Assembly: GCA_025056175.1 (NCBI GenBank)
Contig: JANWWK010000029.1
Location: 1-64,000 of the forward strand
Source: Anaerolineales bacterium
GTDB lineage: Bacteria > Chloroflexota > Anaerolineae > Anaerolineales > Villigracilaceae
Length of the DNA: 64,000 nucleotides
Direction of reading: 5' to 3'
Shown here: piece by piece, positions 26,808 through 36,268 of the stretch
Layout of the letters: each line of letters begins with the position of its first letter
Numbering within the stretch: position 1 is the first letter of the stretch
The notes under the pieces: model-generated
What the model was told of the DNA's origin: nothing
Seen by the model: only the letters and a program-made list of their open reading frames with translations
The model's database searches: none
Translations under genes and position numbers: made by a program

Positions 26808-27761
26808 TTACTCCTCGTTGACCGGAACGGTTTCCGCCGGTACGGGAATATCGTCACGGGTCAGTTGCAGGAAGATTTCTTCGAGGCTAAGGTTGATTGA
26901 GCGCATTTCCAGCAAGTCGTATTTGGCTTCAACGACCAGACGGGCGACTTCGGGGCGCAGGTCTTGCCCGGGTGCAAATTGAAACTCGATGAGGCCCTCG
27001 CCTTGCGACTGGACGTTTTGTATGCCTTTCATTTGAGCGATTTTCTCGGCCAGGTCCTGGGTTTCACCCCGCACGCGCACCTGTACTCGCTCTGCGCCAG
27101 TCAGCCGTGCTTGCAGGTTTTCGGGCGTATCTTCAGCAACGATTTTGCCTTTATTAATGATGAGAATGCGGTCACAAAGTTGCTGCGCTTCCGAAAGGAT
27201 GTGCGTTGAAAGCATGACCGTGCGCTCTTTACCGACTTCGCGGATGATGTTGCGGACTTCGATGATTTGGGCCGGGTCGAGGCCGATGGTGGGTTCATCG
27301 AGAATCAGCACTTCCGGGCGGTGAAGCAGGGCTTGCGCCAGTCCGACTCGCTGCCGCATCCCTTTGGAGAGGTTGCCGATGTAGCCTTCCGCACGGTCGA
27401 GCAGACGCACCATTTCAAGCGTTTCTTCCACACGCTCTTCGGCGTTTGGCAAGTGGCGCAGGTCGGCCATGAATTTCAGGTAGTCGAACACGGTCATATC
27501 GGTGTAGAGCGGCACGGTTTCGGGCAGATAGCCGACCCGTTTTCGCACTTCCAGCGATTCTTTGACGACATCGTATCCCGCAATGCTCGCCTCCCCGCTG
27601 GAGGGCGGCATGTAGCCGGTCAGGATGCGCATGGTGGTCGTCTTGCCGGCCCCGTTGGGGCCCAAAAAGCCAAGAATTTCGCCCTGGCGGGCCTCGAAGG
27701 TCAGATTGTCAATTGCTTTACGCAGTCCGTAGGTTTTGGTCAGTTCGTTGACTCGAATCAT
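26808..27761 (-). CDS. ABC transporter ATP-binding protein (GldA-like)
   Basis: A 317-residue ATPase with Walker A GPNGAGKTTT, signature LSKGMRQRVGLAQAL, Walker B VLILDEPTIGLDP, and a C-terminal domain of about 90 residues ending in LSLEEIFLQLTRDD, as in GldA and CcmA/NatA types. It is the first gene of the GldA-GldF-GldG-DUF4340 operon and is divergent from ruvB, with about 200 bases between starts. Confidence 0.92.
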   Translation of the reverse strand: MIRVNELTKTYGLRKAIDNLTFEARQGEILGFLGPNGAGKTTTMRILTGYMPPSSGEASIAGYDVVKESLEVRKRVGYLPETVPLYTDMTVFDYLKFMADLRHLPNAEERVEETLEMVRLLDRAEGYIGNLSKGMRQRVGLAQALLHRPEVLILDEPTIGLDPAQIIEVRNIIREVGKERTVMLSTHILSEAQQLCDRILIINKGKIVAEDTPENLQARLTGAERVQVRVRGETQDLAEKIAQMKGIQNVQSQGEGLIEFQFAPGQDLRPEVARLVVEAKYDLLEMRSINLSLEEIFLQLTRDDIPVPAETVPVNEE

Positions 27762-27969
27762 GCAATCTCCCAGGGATTGGAAATTGACGAAACAAAAGGC
27801 ACAGCAGCACAGGGCAGCGGTGCCGAAAACCCGCGTGAATTGCAGGGAAAAAGGGTGAACCGGTTTTTACTATACAACAACCTGTTACAGAAAGTCAAGC
27901 ACCTTTCAGAACTCTAATGAAATGCTAATACTCGGACCGGATGCGGGCTGGTCACAGTATAATCACAGC
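27762..27969. other. Divergent intergenic region between the GldA-like gene and ruvB
   Basis: 208 bases with the ruvB -10 box (27958-27963) at its right end. An open frame reaches back to 27922, but a leaderless start at 27970 fits better. Nothing else was recognised. Confidence 0.45.
27958..27963 (+). promoter_or_regulatory. TATAAT -10 box, probable leaderless promoter of ruvB
   Basis: TATAAT ends six bases before the ATG at 27970, with no Shine-Dalgarno sequence. This also settles the start codon choice. Confidence 0.65.
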
Positions 27970-28998
27970 ATGACCGAAACCAGAAACCGCCCTGTAACCC
28001 CCGAAGCCAGGCCCGAAGACCGCGCCGACCACGCCCTGCGCCCGCAAAAATTGACTGACCTGATTGGTCAGGAGCAGGTGAAGGAAAACCTGGCAATTTT
28101 GATTGCGGCGGCACGGCAACGCGGCGAGGCGCTTGACCATGTGTTGTTTTATGGCCCGCCCGGGTTGGGAAAGACCACCCTGGCGCATGTGCTGGCAAAT
28201 GAGATGGGTGTGAACATCAAAATCACGTCTGGCCCAGCCATCGAACGTGCCGGTGACCTGGCGGCCATTCTCACGAACCTGCGGGCTGGGGATGTGCTTT
28301 TCATTGACGAAATTCATCGGCTGGGACGCGCGGTAGAAGAGGTGTTATACCCGGCCATGGAAGATTTTGCGCTGGATATTGTCATTGGTAAAGGGCCGTC
28401 GGCGCGCTCGATTCGGCTCAAACTGCCCCGTTTTACCGTCATTGGCGCAACCACCCGTCTGGCCTTGGTCACTGCGCCGTTGCGGGCGCGCTTTGGGGCG
28501 GTGTATCGGCTCGATTATTACGACCAACCGGCAATGGAAGCCATTGTCCGACGCGCTGCGGCGATGCTGAAGGTAGAGACCGAAGCAGAAGGTGTGACGG
28601 AGATTGCCCGCCGCGCGCGCGGTACGCCCCGCATTGCCTTGCGTCTCCTGCGTCGGGCGCGCGATTATGCTCAGGTGCGCGGCGAAGGCCGAATCACGCG
28701 AGAGATGGCTGCGCAGGCGCTCGACCTGATGCAGGTAGACCCGCTTGGTCTGGATGATGTAGACCGGCGCGTTCTCAAAGCCATCATCGAAAAATATGGC
28801 GGTGGCCCGGTGGGTCTCAACACAATTGCTGCGGCTATCAGTGAGGAGGCAGATACGATTATGGACGTGGTCGAACCGTATCTGTTGCAGTTGGGTTTTC
28901 TCGACCGCACGCCACAGGGACGTGTTGCCACAAAATTAGCGTATAGTCATCTAGGCGCGGCTTATCCCGAAGAGGGTGATCAACCGCGCTTGTTGTGA
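27970..28998 (+). CDS. ruvB: Holliday junction branch migration helicase RuvB
   Basis: A 342-residue AAA+ motor that drives branch migration with RuvA. It has Walker [13 protein letters not shown], Walker B FIDEIHRL, sensor 1 GATTRL, the arginine-finger segment APLRARFG, and the C-terminal winged helix ending in [12 protein letters not shown]. The ATG at 27970 starts the canonical [18 protein letters not shown]-terminus; the 16 extra codons upstream would encode part of the promoter. ruvA and ruvC are not adjacent. Confidence 0.97.
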   Translation: MTETRNRPVTPEARPEDRADHALRPQKLTDLIGQEQVKENLAILIAAARQRGEALDHVLFYGPPGLGKTTLAHVLANEMGVNIKITSGPAIERAGDLAAILTNLRAGDVLFIDEIHRLGRAVEEVLYPAMEDFALDIVIGKGPSARSIRLKLPRFTVIGATTRLALVTAPLRARFGAVYRLDYYDQPAMEAIVRRAAAMLKVETEAEGVTEIARRARGTPRIALRLLRRARDYAQVRGEGRITREMAAQALDLMQVDPLGLDDVDRRVLKAIIEKYGGGPVGLNTIAAAISEEADTIMDVVEPYLLQLGFLDRTPQGRVATKLAYSHLGAAYPEEGDQPRLL

Positions 28999-29023
28999 AA
29001 TTTGCTCTGCCGAGGTTGGAACG

Positions 29024-29251
29024 ATGGAATCGCTGGGTCGTTTCTTGATGCTTGCCGGTATTCTGCTCTTTCTCGCTGGGGGTGTGCTGTTTCTGGTTGG
29101 GAAATTTGGCTTGCCCTTGGGCCGTCTGCCGGGCGATATTCGCATTGAAGGCCCGAACGGTTCGTTCTATTTTCCGCTGGCGACTTCTCTGTTGCTTTCG
29201 GTACTTTTGACCGTGCTGCTGAATGTTTTGCTGCGTTTGTTCAAAAAATAA
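29024..29251 (+). CDS. DUF2905 small membrane protein
   Basis: A 75-residue protein with two membrane helices (about 7-27 and 48-70) around the motif GRLPGDIRIEGPNGSFYFPLATS, which defines DUF2905. Function is unknown. The frame is open from GTG 28976 inside ruvB, but ATG 29024 with GAGG upstream gives the family's usual length. It lies 25 bases after ruvB, and the two are often neighbours in bacteria. Confidence 0.88.
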   Translation: MESLGRFLMLAGILLFLAGGVLFLVGKFGLPLGRLPGDIRIEGPNGSFYFPLATSLLLSVLLTVLLNVLLRLFKK

Positions 29252-29288
29252 GCGGAAGGGCAGCCTCGCACGGGTTCGATAGGTTCTG

Positions 29289-30134
<846 letters not shown>

Positions 30135-30147
30135 GCGATAGGCATGT

Positions 30148-30729
30148 ATGTTGACCGACATCCTTTTTTTCTTGTTCGCGTTTTTGCTCGGCGCGTTGCC
30201 GTTTTCGGTTTGGATGGCGCAACTGGCAGGAAAAGACCCACGCGCCGTGGGTGACCATAACCCCGGCGCCACCAATGCGTTGAAGGCAGGCGGCAAATGG
30301 GTGGGGCTGGCGGCGCTGATGCTCGATGTCTCAAAAGCGGCAGCCCCCGTGGGATTGGCCTATCAGGTTTTCGGTCTTCGCGGCCCGGCGATGGCGGCGA
30401 TTGCGCTTGCACCCATGCTCGGACACGCTTACTCGCCATTTCTACGTTTTCGGGGCGGCAAGGCACTGGCAACAGCGCTCGGTGTATGGATTGGCTTGAC
30501 CTGGTGGGATGTGCCGCTGGTGGCGCTGGCAGGGATTACGTTCTGGTATTGGCTGCTCAAGCGCTCTGGCTGGGCAGTTCTGCTCACCCTGACGGGGATG
30601 GGCGCGTATTTGTTTTTCTTTCGCCCAGAGCCGCTTTTTTGGGGTGTTTGGGGCTTGCAGGTGGTTTTGTTGTTGTGGAAGCACCGGATGGATTTCGCCA
30701 TTCGTCGGGTGACATCCTCTTCTTTATAG
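30148..30729 (+). CDS. plsY: Acyl-phosphate:glycerol-3-phosphate acyltransferase PlsY
   Basis: A 193-residue polytopic membrane enzyme that acylates glycerol-3-phosphate using PlsX-made acyl phosphate. The three family motifs are present: GALPFSVWMAQ (motif 1 region), VGDHNPGATNALKAGGK (motif 2) and HAYSPFLRFRGGKALATALG (motif 3). It lies inside a carotenoid cluster rather than beside plsX (5142-6158). Start is ATG 30148, 13 bases after cruF. Confidence 0.94.
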   Translation: MLTDILFFLFAFLLGALPFSVWMAQLAGKDPRAVGDHNPGATNALKAGGKWVGLAALMLDVSKAAAPVGLAYQVFGLRGPAMAAIALAPMLGHAYSPFLRFRGGKALATALGVWIGLTWWDVPLVALAGITFWYWLLKRSGWAVLLTLTGMGAYLFFFRPEPLFWGVWGLQVVLLLWKHRMDFAIRRVTSSSL

Positions 30730-30741
30730 TCAACTCAGTAT

Positions 30742-31869
30742 ATGCCTGTCTTTTTGGCTCTTTCTCTTGCTCCTCTTTTGCTTTTCGCGCTGATTGCCAT
30801 TTTGAACGCGCTGACCTTTCCACGCCTGCGTGCGGCGGAGAGGCGGCTGGATACTCTGCCGCTGGTCAGCGTGCTTGTGCCAATCCGAAATGAGGCCGGA
30901 GTGATTGGGGAGACGCTGCGTTCTCTCCTGGCACAAACGTATCCAAATTTCGAGGTTCTCGTCCTGGATGACCAATCTACGGACGGTTGTGCCGATGAAG
31001 CCCGTGCAGCGGGCGGCGGCGACCCACGCCTGCGCGTTCTTTCTGGTAAGGCCTTACCGACTGGTTGGACGGGGAAGGTGTGGGCCTGTCATCAGTTATC
31101 CGAACAGGCTGCGGGAGATTTTTTGCTTTTTACCGATGCCGATGTGCGCTGGCAGCCGGATGCGCTCATGGCGCTGGTGAGCGAAGCCCAACGCACGCAG
31201 GCTGACCTGTTGACGGTATGGCCAACCCAAATCACCGTCACGTGGAGCGAGCGGCTGGTGGTGCCGTTGATGGCGTTTTCTATTCTGGCATATTTGCCGG
31301 TACTGGCAGTTCATCATCTCTCCTGGCCGGTGTTTTCTGCGGCGATGGGGCAGTGTCTCTTGTTTCGACGCAATGCGTATCAGCAGGTGGGTGGTCATGC
31401 CTCCATCTCTGACCGGGTTCTCGATGACATGGCTTTTGCGTATACTATCAAGCGCCACCGTTTGCGTTTGCGCATGGCCGATGGAAATGGTTTGATTCAA
31501 ACCCGCATGTACCGGAACTGGCAACAGGTGCGCGATGGCTTCGGCAAGAATATCCTGGCCGGACATGGCAACAGTGTTTTTTTTCTGCTCCTTTCAACTG
31601 TTTTTCACTGGTGGTTATTTATTGTCCCCTGGGGAGGACTGGCGGTTTCCCTGTTTAGTCGCCAGCTCAAACAAACGATAGAGTACGTTTTGTGGGTTGC
31701 TCTTGCACTGCTCACCCGTGCGCTGACCGCTGCTGTTTCACGTCAGCGCCTTCGAGATGCGCTGCTCTTGCCCGTTTCGGTGTTTTCGATGACGCTGATT
31801 GTGTTTCGCGCTCTGGATTGGCACTTTCGCGGCGGCCCGGAGTGGAAGAGCAGACGGCTAAGCAGGTAA
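30742..31869 (+). CDS. Family 2 glycosyltransferase, probable carotenoid glycosyltransferase (CruG/CrtQ-like)
   Basis: A 375-residue membrane enzyme. One N-terminal helix is followed by a GT2 domain (VSVLVPIRNEAGVIGETLRSLLAQ, VLDDQSTDG, FTDADVRW as the DXD site, and the QXXRW-like region near RNWQQVRDGF). Three or more C-terminal helices complete it. This architecture matches CrtQ and CruG. Placed between cruF and a CrtI-type desaturase, it would glycosylate the hydroxylated carotenoid. A TATAGT box ends 11 bases before the ATG, giving a near-leaderless start. Confidence 0.75.
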   Translation: MPVFLALSLAPLLLFALIAILNALTFPRLRAAERRLDTLPLVSVLVPIRNEAGVIGETLRSLLAQTYPNFEVLVLDDQSTDGCADEARAAGGGDPRLRVLSGKALPTGWTGKVWACHQLSEQAAGDFLLFTDADVRWQPDALMALVSEAQRTQADLLTVWPTQITVTWSERLVVPLMAFSILAYLPVLAVHHLSWPVFSAAMGQCLLFRRNAYQQVGGHASISDRVLDDMAFAYTIKRHRLRLRMADGNGLIQTRMYRNWQQVRDGFGKNILAGHGNSVFFLLLSTVFHWWLFIVPWGGLAVSLFSRQLKQTIEYVLWVALALLTRALTAAVSRQRLRDALLLPVSVFSMTLIVFRALDWHFRGGPEWKSRRLSR

Positions 31870-31917
31870 AGATGATAAGGTAATGAAGCAGAGAATTACA
31901 CTACTGGATATGCAATC

Positions 31918-33399
31918 ATGAAACCCCCTGTTTACGTTCTCGGTGCTGGTATTGGCGGGCTGTCAGCCGCAATTCATCTGGCAGCACGCGGCTATGACGT
32001 GACAGTGCTGGAGCAGAATTCCACTGTCGGCGGAAAGATGTCGGAATTTCGCGCCGATGGCTTTCGTTGGGATACCGGCCCGTCTGTGATTACGATGCGC
32101 GGGGTGTTCGAGGCGTTGTTTCGTGCGGCAGGGCGGCACCTTGATGATTACCTGACGCTCTTGCCGGTAGAGCCGTTGACGCGTTATTTTTGGCCGGATG
32201 GCACGCGTTTCGACCTTTCCCGCCGTCTGCCGGAGGTGGCCGCACAAATTGCGGCGCTCGAACCGCGCGATGTCGAGGGCTATCTTCTCTTTCTGGCGGA
32301 GGCTGCTCGCTGGCATCGCATTACTGCGCCGGTATTTACGTATGGCCCGCCGCCTTCGCTGGCGAGTCTCAAGCAGGTCACTCTGCGCGATGCGTTGCGC
32401 GTGGATGTTGTTTCGACGTTGCAGCAACACATCGAACGGCGGGTTCGACATCCGTATTTACGGCAATTGCTTGGACGGTTTGCAACGTATGTCGGTGCTT
32501 CGCCTTATCTCGCGCCGGCCACGCTGGCAGTGATTGCACATGTGGAGTTGACCGAGGGGGTGTGGTATCCGCAAGGCGGCATTTATGAGATTGCCCGGGC
32601 GTATGAGCGGCTGGCACTGGAGCTGGGCGTACAAATCCGTCTCAATGCACGCGTGCGTGAAATTTGTCTGCATGGCGAGCAGGTTTCAGCGTTGATTTTG
32701 GAGAACGGGGAGGTACTTCCGGCACATACCGTTCTCTCGAATTTCGATGTTGTGACCACGTATGGGCTGATTCAAACGGAACGCGCCCGGCAGCGGCTGG
32801 CTTCGCTGATGAAGCGCGAGGTTTCCTGCTCTGGGATGGTTCTCTTGCTGGGGGTGGAAGGGAACTTTCCTGAATTGGCGCATCACAATATCTTCTTTTC
32901 TTCTGATTATCGCCGTGAATTTGCACAAATTTTTGAGCAAAAGGTGTTGCCCGATGACCCGACCCTGTATTTGTGCATTACGTCTAAGACCGACCCTGCC
33001 CATGCACCACCTGGTTGTGAAAACTGGTTTGTGATGGCCAACGCTCCCGCGCTTGGCCTGGATGCCTCTGCGGGATGGAAGGAGGAGAACCGGCAGGTGA
33101 TAGACTGGATGCTCGACCGGCTGGCGGCCATCGGCCTGGAAGTGCGTGATAAGATTCGTGTTCAGCGCCTGCTCACGCCCTTTGATATTCAAAAAACGAC
33201 CGGCGCCTGGCGGGGGGCGTTGTATGGAGTATCGTTCAATGACCGTTTTGCGCCGTTTCGGCGTCCGGGCAATCGCTCTGAATTTAAGGGCTTGTATTTT
33301 GCGGGCGGAACAACGCATCCTGGCGGGGGCGTGCCGCTGGTAACGCTTTCGGGCAAATTGGCGGCGGAATGGATTATGCGTGATTCAGTTCCCAAATGA
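31918..33399 (+). CDS. CrtI/CrtD-type carotenoid desaturase
   Basis: A 493-residue FAD enzyme. The N-terminal dinucleotide fold is VLGAGIGGLSAAIHLAARGYDVTVLEQN, followed by KMSEFRADGFRWDTGPSVITM and, at the C-terminus, GLYFAGGTTHPGGGVPLVTLSGKLAAEWI; both flanks are diagnostic for phytoene desaturase relatives. Whether it acts on phytoene, makes the 3',4' double bond (CrtD) or oxidises the end group cannot be decided by eye; association with cruF favours CrtD. The 3' end overlaps the convergent coaX gene by 26 bases. Confidence 0.86.
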   Translation: MKPPVYVLGAGIGGLSAAIHLAARGYDVTVLEQNSTVGGKMSEFRADGFRWDTGPSVITMRGVFEALFRAAGRHLDDYLTLLPVEPLTRYFWPDGTRFDLSRRLPEVAAQIAALEPRDVEGYLLFLAEAARWHRITAPVFTYGPPPSLASLKQVTLRDALRVDVVSTLQQHIERRVRHPYLRQLLGRFATYVGASPYLAPATLAVIAHVELTEGVWYPQGGIYEIARAYERLALELGVQIRLNARVREICLHGEQVSALILENGEVLPAHTVLSNFDVVTTYGLIQTERARQRLASLMKREVSCSGMVLLLGVEGNFPELAHHNIFFSSDYRREFAQIFEQKVLPDDPTLYLCITSKTDPAHAPPGCENWFVMANAPALGLDASAGWKEENRQVIDWMLDRLAAIGLEVRDKIRVQRLLTPFDIQKTTGAWRGALYGVSFNDRFAPFRRPGNRSEFKGLYFAGGTTHPGGGVPLVTLSGKLAAEWIMRDSVPK

Positions 33400-34141
33400 T
33401 ACGCAGGCCATCCAGAGTCAGCCATGGGGCGATGTGCTGGATGACGGCGGTTTCTTGGGCGATGAGTTCTGCCAGGCCGCCGGTGGCGATGACTTTCATT
33501 TGCGGGCCGAGTTCGGCGCGGAAACGTTCAACCATCCCCTCGACCATGCTGACATACCCAAAGAGTAGACCCGACTGCATGGCATGAATGGTGTTGCGTC
33601 CGATGACGCTGGGTGGACGCTGCAGTTCAATGCGCGGCAGCTTGGCGGCGCGCGTGAACAGTGCTTCGGCCGCAAGATTGACGCCGGCTGTGATAGCCCC
33701 GCCTAAGTAATCGCCTTCTCTGGTCAGAGCGTTGAAGGTGGTGGCCGTGCCGAAATCTATGATGCAGGCCGGGCCGCCAAAGTGGTGCAGCGCCGCCACC
33801 GCATCGGCTACGCGGTCGGCCCCTACAGCGCGTGGGTCGTCGTAGCGGATACGGATACCGGTTTTGATGCCGGCGTCCACGATGAGCGGGTCGCGTTGCA
33901 GGTACTCCCGGCAGGCGTGTGCAATGCGCCCGGTGAGATTCGGGACGACGGAGGCCAGGACAATTCCAGTCAGGGCGGTGGGGGCATGTCCGGCATGGGT
34001 GAGCAACCCAAGCAGCTGCAGGCCGTATTCGTCAGGCATACGTGCAGAATCGGTGGCGAGCCGCCAGTGCCAGGCCAGAGTCTGACCTTCGTACAGGCCA
34101 ATGGTCAGGTTTGTGTTGCCGAGGTCGAGGGCGAGGAGCAT
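33374..34141 (-). CDS. coaX: Type III pantothenate kinase
   Basis: A 255-residue enzyme of the first step of CoA synthesis. It is of the ASKHA fold: LALDLGNTNLTIGLYEG (phosphate 1), PRAVGADRVADAVAA (pantothenate-binding GADR), IIDFGTATTFNALTREG (phosphate 2) and LGGAITAGVNLAAEAL. Length is normal for the family. GGAGAACA precedes the ATG. Its last codons overlap the end of the carotenoid desaturase gene on the other strand. Confidence 0.96.
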   Translation of the reverse strand: MLLALDLGNTNLTIGLYEGQTLAWHWRLATDSARMPDEYGLQLLGLLTHAGHAPTALTGIVLASVVPNLTGRIAHACREYLQRDPLIVDAGIKTGIRIRYDDPRAVGADRVADAVAALHHFGGPACIIDFGTATTFNALTREGDYLGGAITAGVNLAAEALFTRAAKLPRIELQRPPSVIGRNTIHAMQSGLLFGYVSMVEGMVERFRAELGPQMKVIATGGLAELIAQETAVIQHIAPWLTLDGLRIIWELNHA

Positions 34142-34246
34142 GGTTCGTTGTTCTCCAACTCTGATGCATTGAGGAAAAAGATTATAACCGCTGTTTTTCT
34201 CTCTCGTGGCGCAGAGTCACAGGCTTCTCCTGCTGTAAGAGACAAC

Positions 34247-34273
34247 AAAAGAGCCGGGTGGGCCGGCTCTTTT
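34247..34273 (-). terminator. Bidirectional terminator after phoU
   Basis: An 11-bp perfect stem (AAAAGAGCCGG with CCGGCTCTTTT) and five-base loop lie 13 bases beyond the phoU stop, closing the phosphate operon. Confidence 0.88.
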
Positions 34274-34286
34274 TCTCGCTGGAAAG

Positions 34287-34976
34287 TTATTTCTCTGTTT
34301 TTTCTATCTCGTCGTAGGTGGAACGGGTTTCTTTATATTCTCCCGTTACGGCAAAGACGGCGCGTTCACAGATGTTGGTCACCCGGTCAGCCAGGCGCTC
34401 CAGGTTATGGGCAGCCCACAGCAGCCAGTTGGCACGCTCGATGGTGCGGGCATCGGCCATGACGTAGGTCATCAGTTCGCGGTACACCTGCTCATAGAGC
34501 ATATCTACTTCGTCGTCTTCTTCGGGGATGGCGCGAGCAGTCTCTACATCGCCGTTGACGAAGGCTGTCAGCGCGCGGTGGAGCATGTCGGTACCTTTTT
34601 GCGCCATGCGGGGAATGTCAATCAACGGTTTGAGCAGGGGTTGTTCTCCCATGCGGATGTTGATGACAGCGATGCCTTTGGCGTAATCGCCCATGCGCTC
34701 CAGTTCGCTGATGACTTCGAGAATGGAAGCAATCATGCGCAAATCGCGCGCCATGGGCTGTTGGGTGGCAATCAGAATCATCACTTTGTTTTCCAGCTCG
34801 AAGCGCTTTTCGTTGATTTTCTTATCGGCGGCGATGATTTGCTCTGACCAGCGCATATCACGCTTTTTGAGCGCTTCGACGGCGTCGAGCGTGGCCTGTT
34901 CGACCATACTGCCCAGCAACAGGATTTCATCTTTGAGTTGCTGGATTTCCTGTTCAAACGTTTTGCGAATTGCCAT
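34287..34976 (-). CDS. phoU: Phosphate regulatory protein PhoU
   Basis: A 229-residue all-helical protein with two PhoU repeats. The motifs LLLGSMVEQATLDAVEALKKRD and ELERMGDYAKGIA (first repeat), and WAAHNLERLADRVTNICERAVFAVTGE (second repeat), bind metal and link PstB to the PhoR kinase. It is the last gene of the pst operon, after an ArsC-like gene, and is followed by a strong terminator. A TACAAT box just upstream could give extra internal transcription. Confidence 0.95.
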   Translation of the reverse strand: MAIRKTFEQEIQQLKDEILLLGSMVEQATLDAVEALKKRDMRWSEQIIAADKKINEKRFELENKVMILIATQQPMARDLRMIASILEVISELERMGDYAKGIAVINIRMGEQPLLKPLIDIPRMAQKGTDMLHRALTAFVNGDVETARAIPEEDDEVDMLYEQVYRELMTYVMADARTIERANWLLWAAHNLERLADRVTNICERAVFAVTGEYKETRSTYDEIEKTEK

Positions 34977-35009
34977 AGGAGCCTTCTTTCCTGTTTTGGA
35001 GAGATTGTA

Positions 35010-35462
35010 TCAGATTTTCAGGTCGGCAGGCTGAATTCCTTGCTCCAGCAGCCAGGAACGGATTTTCTCGGCCATCGCATCACGGATTTGGCGCGTCTGC
35101 GCGAGAATTTCCTCTTCAGAACCGCTCAGCGCGGCAGGGTCATCAAACGGCCAGAACATGTGCTTGCCCATGCTCAGGAAGATGCGCGGGCATTTTTCTT
35201 CTGCGCCTCCGCAGACGGTGACGGTATAAGCGAAGTTGAACTTACCCAGGTATTCGTTGACGCTTTTCGAGTATTGACCTTCCATATTCAGGCCGATTTC
35301 GGCCATGACCCGGCGCACGACCGGCAAGATTTCGCCTTTTGGCTCCAGGCCGGCGCTATACACATCAAAATGCTCGCCCGCATACGCACGCAGAAATGCT
35401 TCGCCCATCTGGCTGCGGGCCGAATTGCCGGTGCAAAGGAAGAGGAATTTGGGTTTGCTCAT
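35010..35462 (-). CDS. ArsC-like arsenate reductase / low-molecular-weight phosphatase family protein
   Basis: A 150-residue protein with the phosphatase loop CTGNSARS (Cys10) near the N-terminus, the family helix that follows, SAGLEPKGEILP, and the C-terminal FDDPA loop carrying the general acid Asp. A second Cys pair (TVTVCGGAEEKCP) matches the resolving cysteines of thioredoxin-linked arsenate reductases. It lies two bases after pstB and before phoU, so phosphate starvation should co-induce it. That makes sense, because Pst can import arsenate under those conditions. Confidence 0.85.
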   Translation of the reverse strand: MSKPKFLFLCTGNSARSQMGEAFLRAYAGEHFDVYSAGLEPKGEILPVVRRVMAEIGLNMEGQYSKSVNEYLGKFNFAYTVTVCGGAEEKCPRIFLSMGKHMFWPFDDPAALSGSEEEILAQTRQIRDAMAEKIRSWLLEQGIQPADLKI

Positions 35463-35464
35463 GA

Positions 35465-36247
35465 TTAGCCGAACCTTCCGGTGACGTAGTCTTCCGTCCG
35501 TTTGTCTTTGGGACGGGTGAAGATGATTTCGGTCTTATCGTATTCGATGACCGTGCCGGAACGGGTATCTTCGTAGAGCATCATCATGGCCGTATAATCC
35601 GAAACACGTGCGGCCTGTTGCATGTTGTGGGTGACGATGATGATGGTGTAGTTTTTCTTGAGTTCCTGCATCAGCTCTTCGATGCGCAGGGTGGAAATGG
35701 GGTCGAGCGCGGAAGCAGGTTCGTCCATAAGGATGATTTCCGGCTGGACAGCAATGGCGCGCGCAATGCACAGGCGTTGCTGTTGACCGCCAGAGAGGGC
35801 ATAAGCGCTTTGTTTGAGTTTGTCTTTCACTTCGTCCCACAGGGCGGCGCCGCGCAGAGATTGCTCCACCAGGTCATCCATATTTCCTTTGTAGCCGTTG
35901 ATACGTGCGCCCCAGGCAATGTTTTCATAAATGGACTTGGGAAAAGGATTGGGTTTTTGAAAGACCATGCCGATTTTGCGGCGCACTTCCACCGGGTCAA
36001 TTTCTTTGCCGTACAGGTTGGTGCCGTGCAGCAGGATTTCGCCTTTGACGTGGCTGGAAGGGACAAAATCGTTCATGCGGTTGAAGGCGCGTAACAGAGT
36101 GCTTTTTCCGCATCCCGAAGGGCCGATGATGGCGGTAATGCGCTGTTTTTCGATTTGCAGGTTGACATTTTTGACGGCTTCAAAATTGCCGTAGAAGATG
36201 CTGAGGTTGCGGGTTTCGATGGCGTATTGAGAATTTTCAGGCAACAT
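35465..36247 (-). CDS. pstB: Phosphate ABC transporter ATP-binding protein PstB
   Basis: A 260-residue ATPase with Walker [20 protein letters not shown], the Q-loop [19 protein letters not shown], signature [14 protein letters not shown] and Walker [13 protein letters not shown]. The NRMND and [11 protein letters not shown] segments are specific for PstB. It is fourth of the pstSCAB set and directly precedes the ArsC-like gene. Confidence 0.97.
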   Translation of the reverse strand: MLPENSQYAIETRNLSIFYGNFEAVKNVNLQIEKQRITAIIGPSGCGKSTLLRAFNRMNDFVPSSHVKGEILLHGTNLYGKEIDPVEVRRKIGMVFQKPNPFPKSIYENIAWGARINGYKGNMDDLVEQSLRGAALWDEVKDKLKQSAYALSGGQQQRLCIARAIAVQPEIILMDEPASALDPISTLRIEELMQELKKNYTIIIVTHNMQQAARVSDYTAMMMLYEDTRSGTVIEYDKTEIIFTRPKDKRTEDYVTGRFG

Positions 36248-36268
36248 AGGGTTTTCCTCGTCTCACGG

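Noticed and set aside
28976-29023. GTG start of the DUF2905 gene inside ruvB
   Set aside because: The 16 added residues (with three Cys) are not family-like, and ATG 29024 has an upstream ribosome site.
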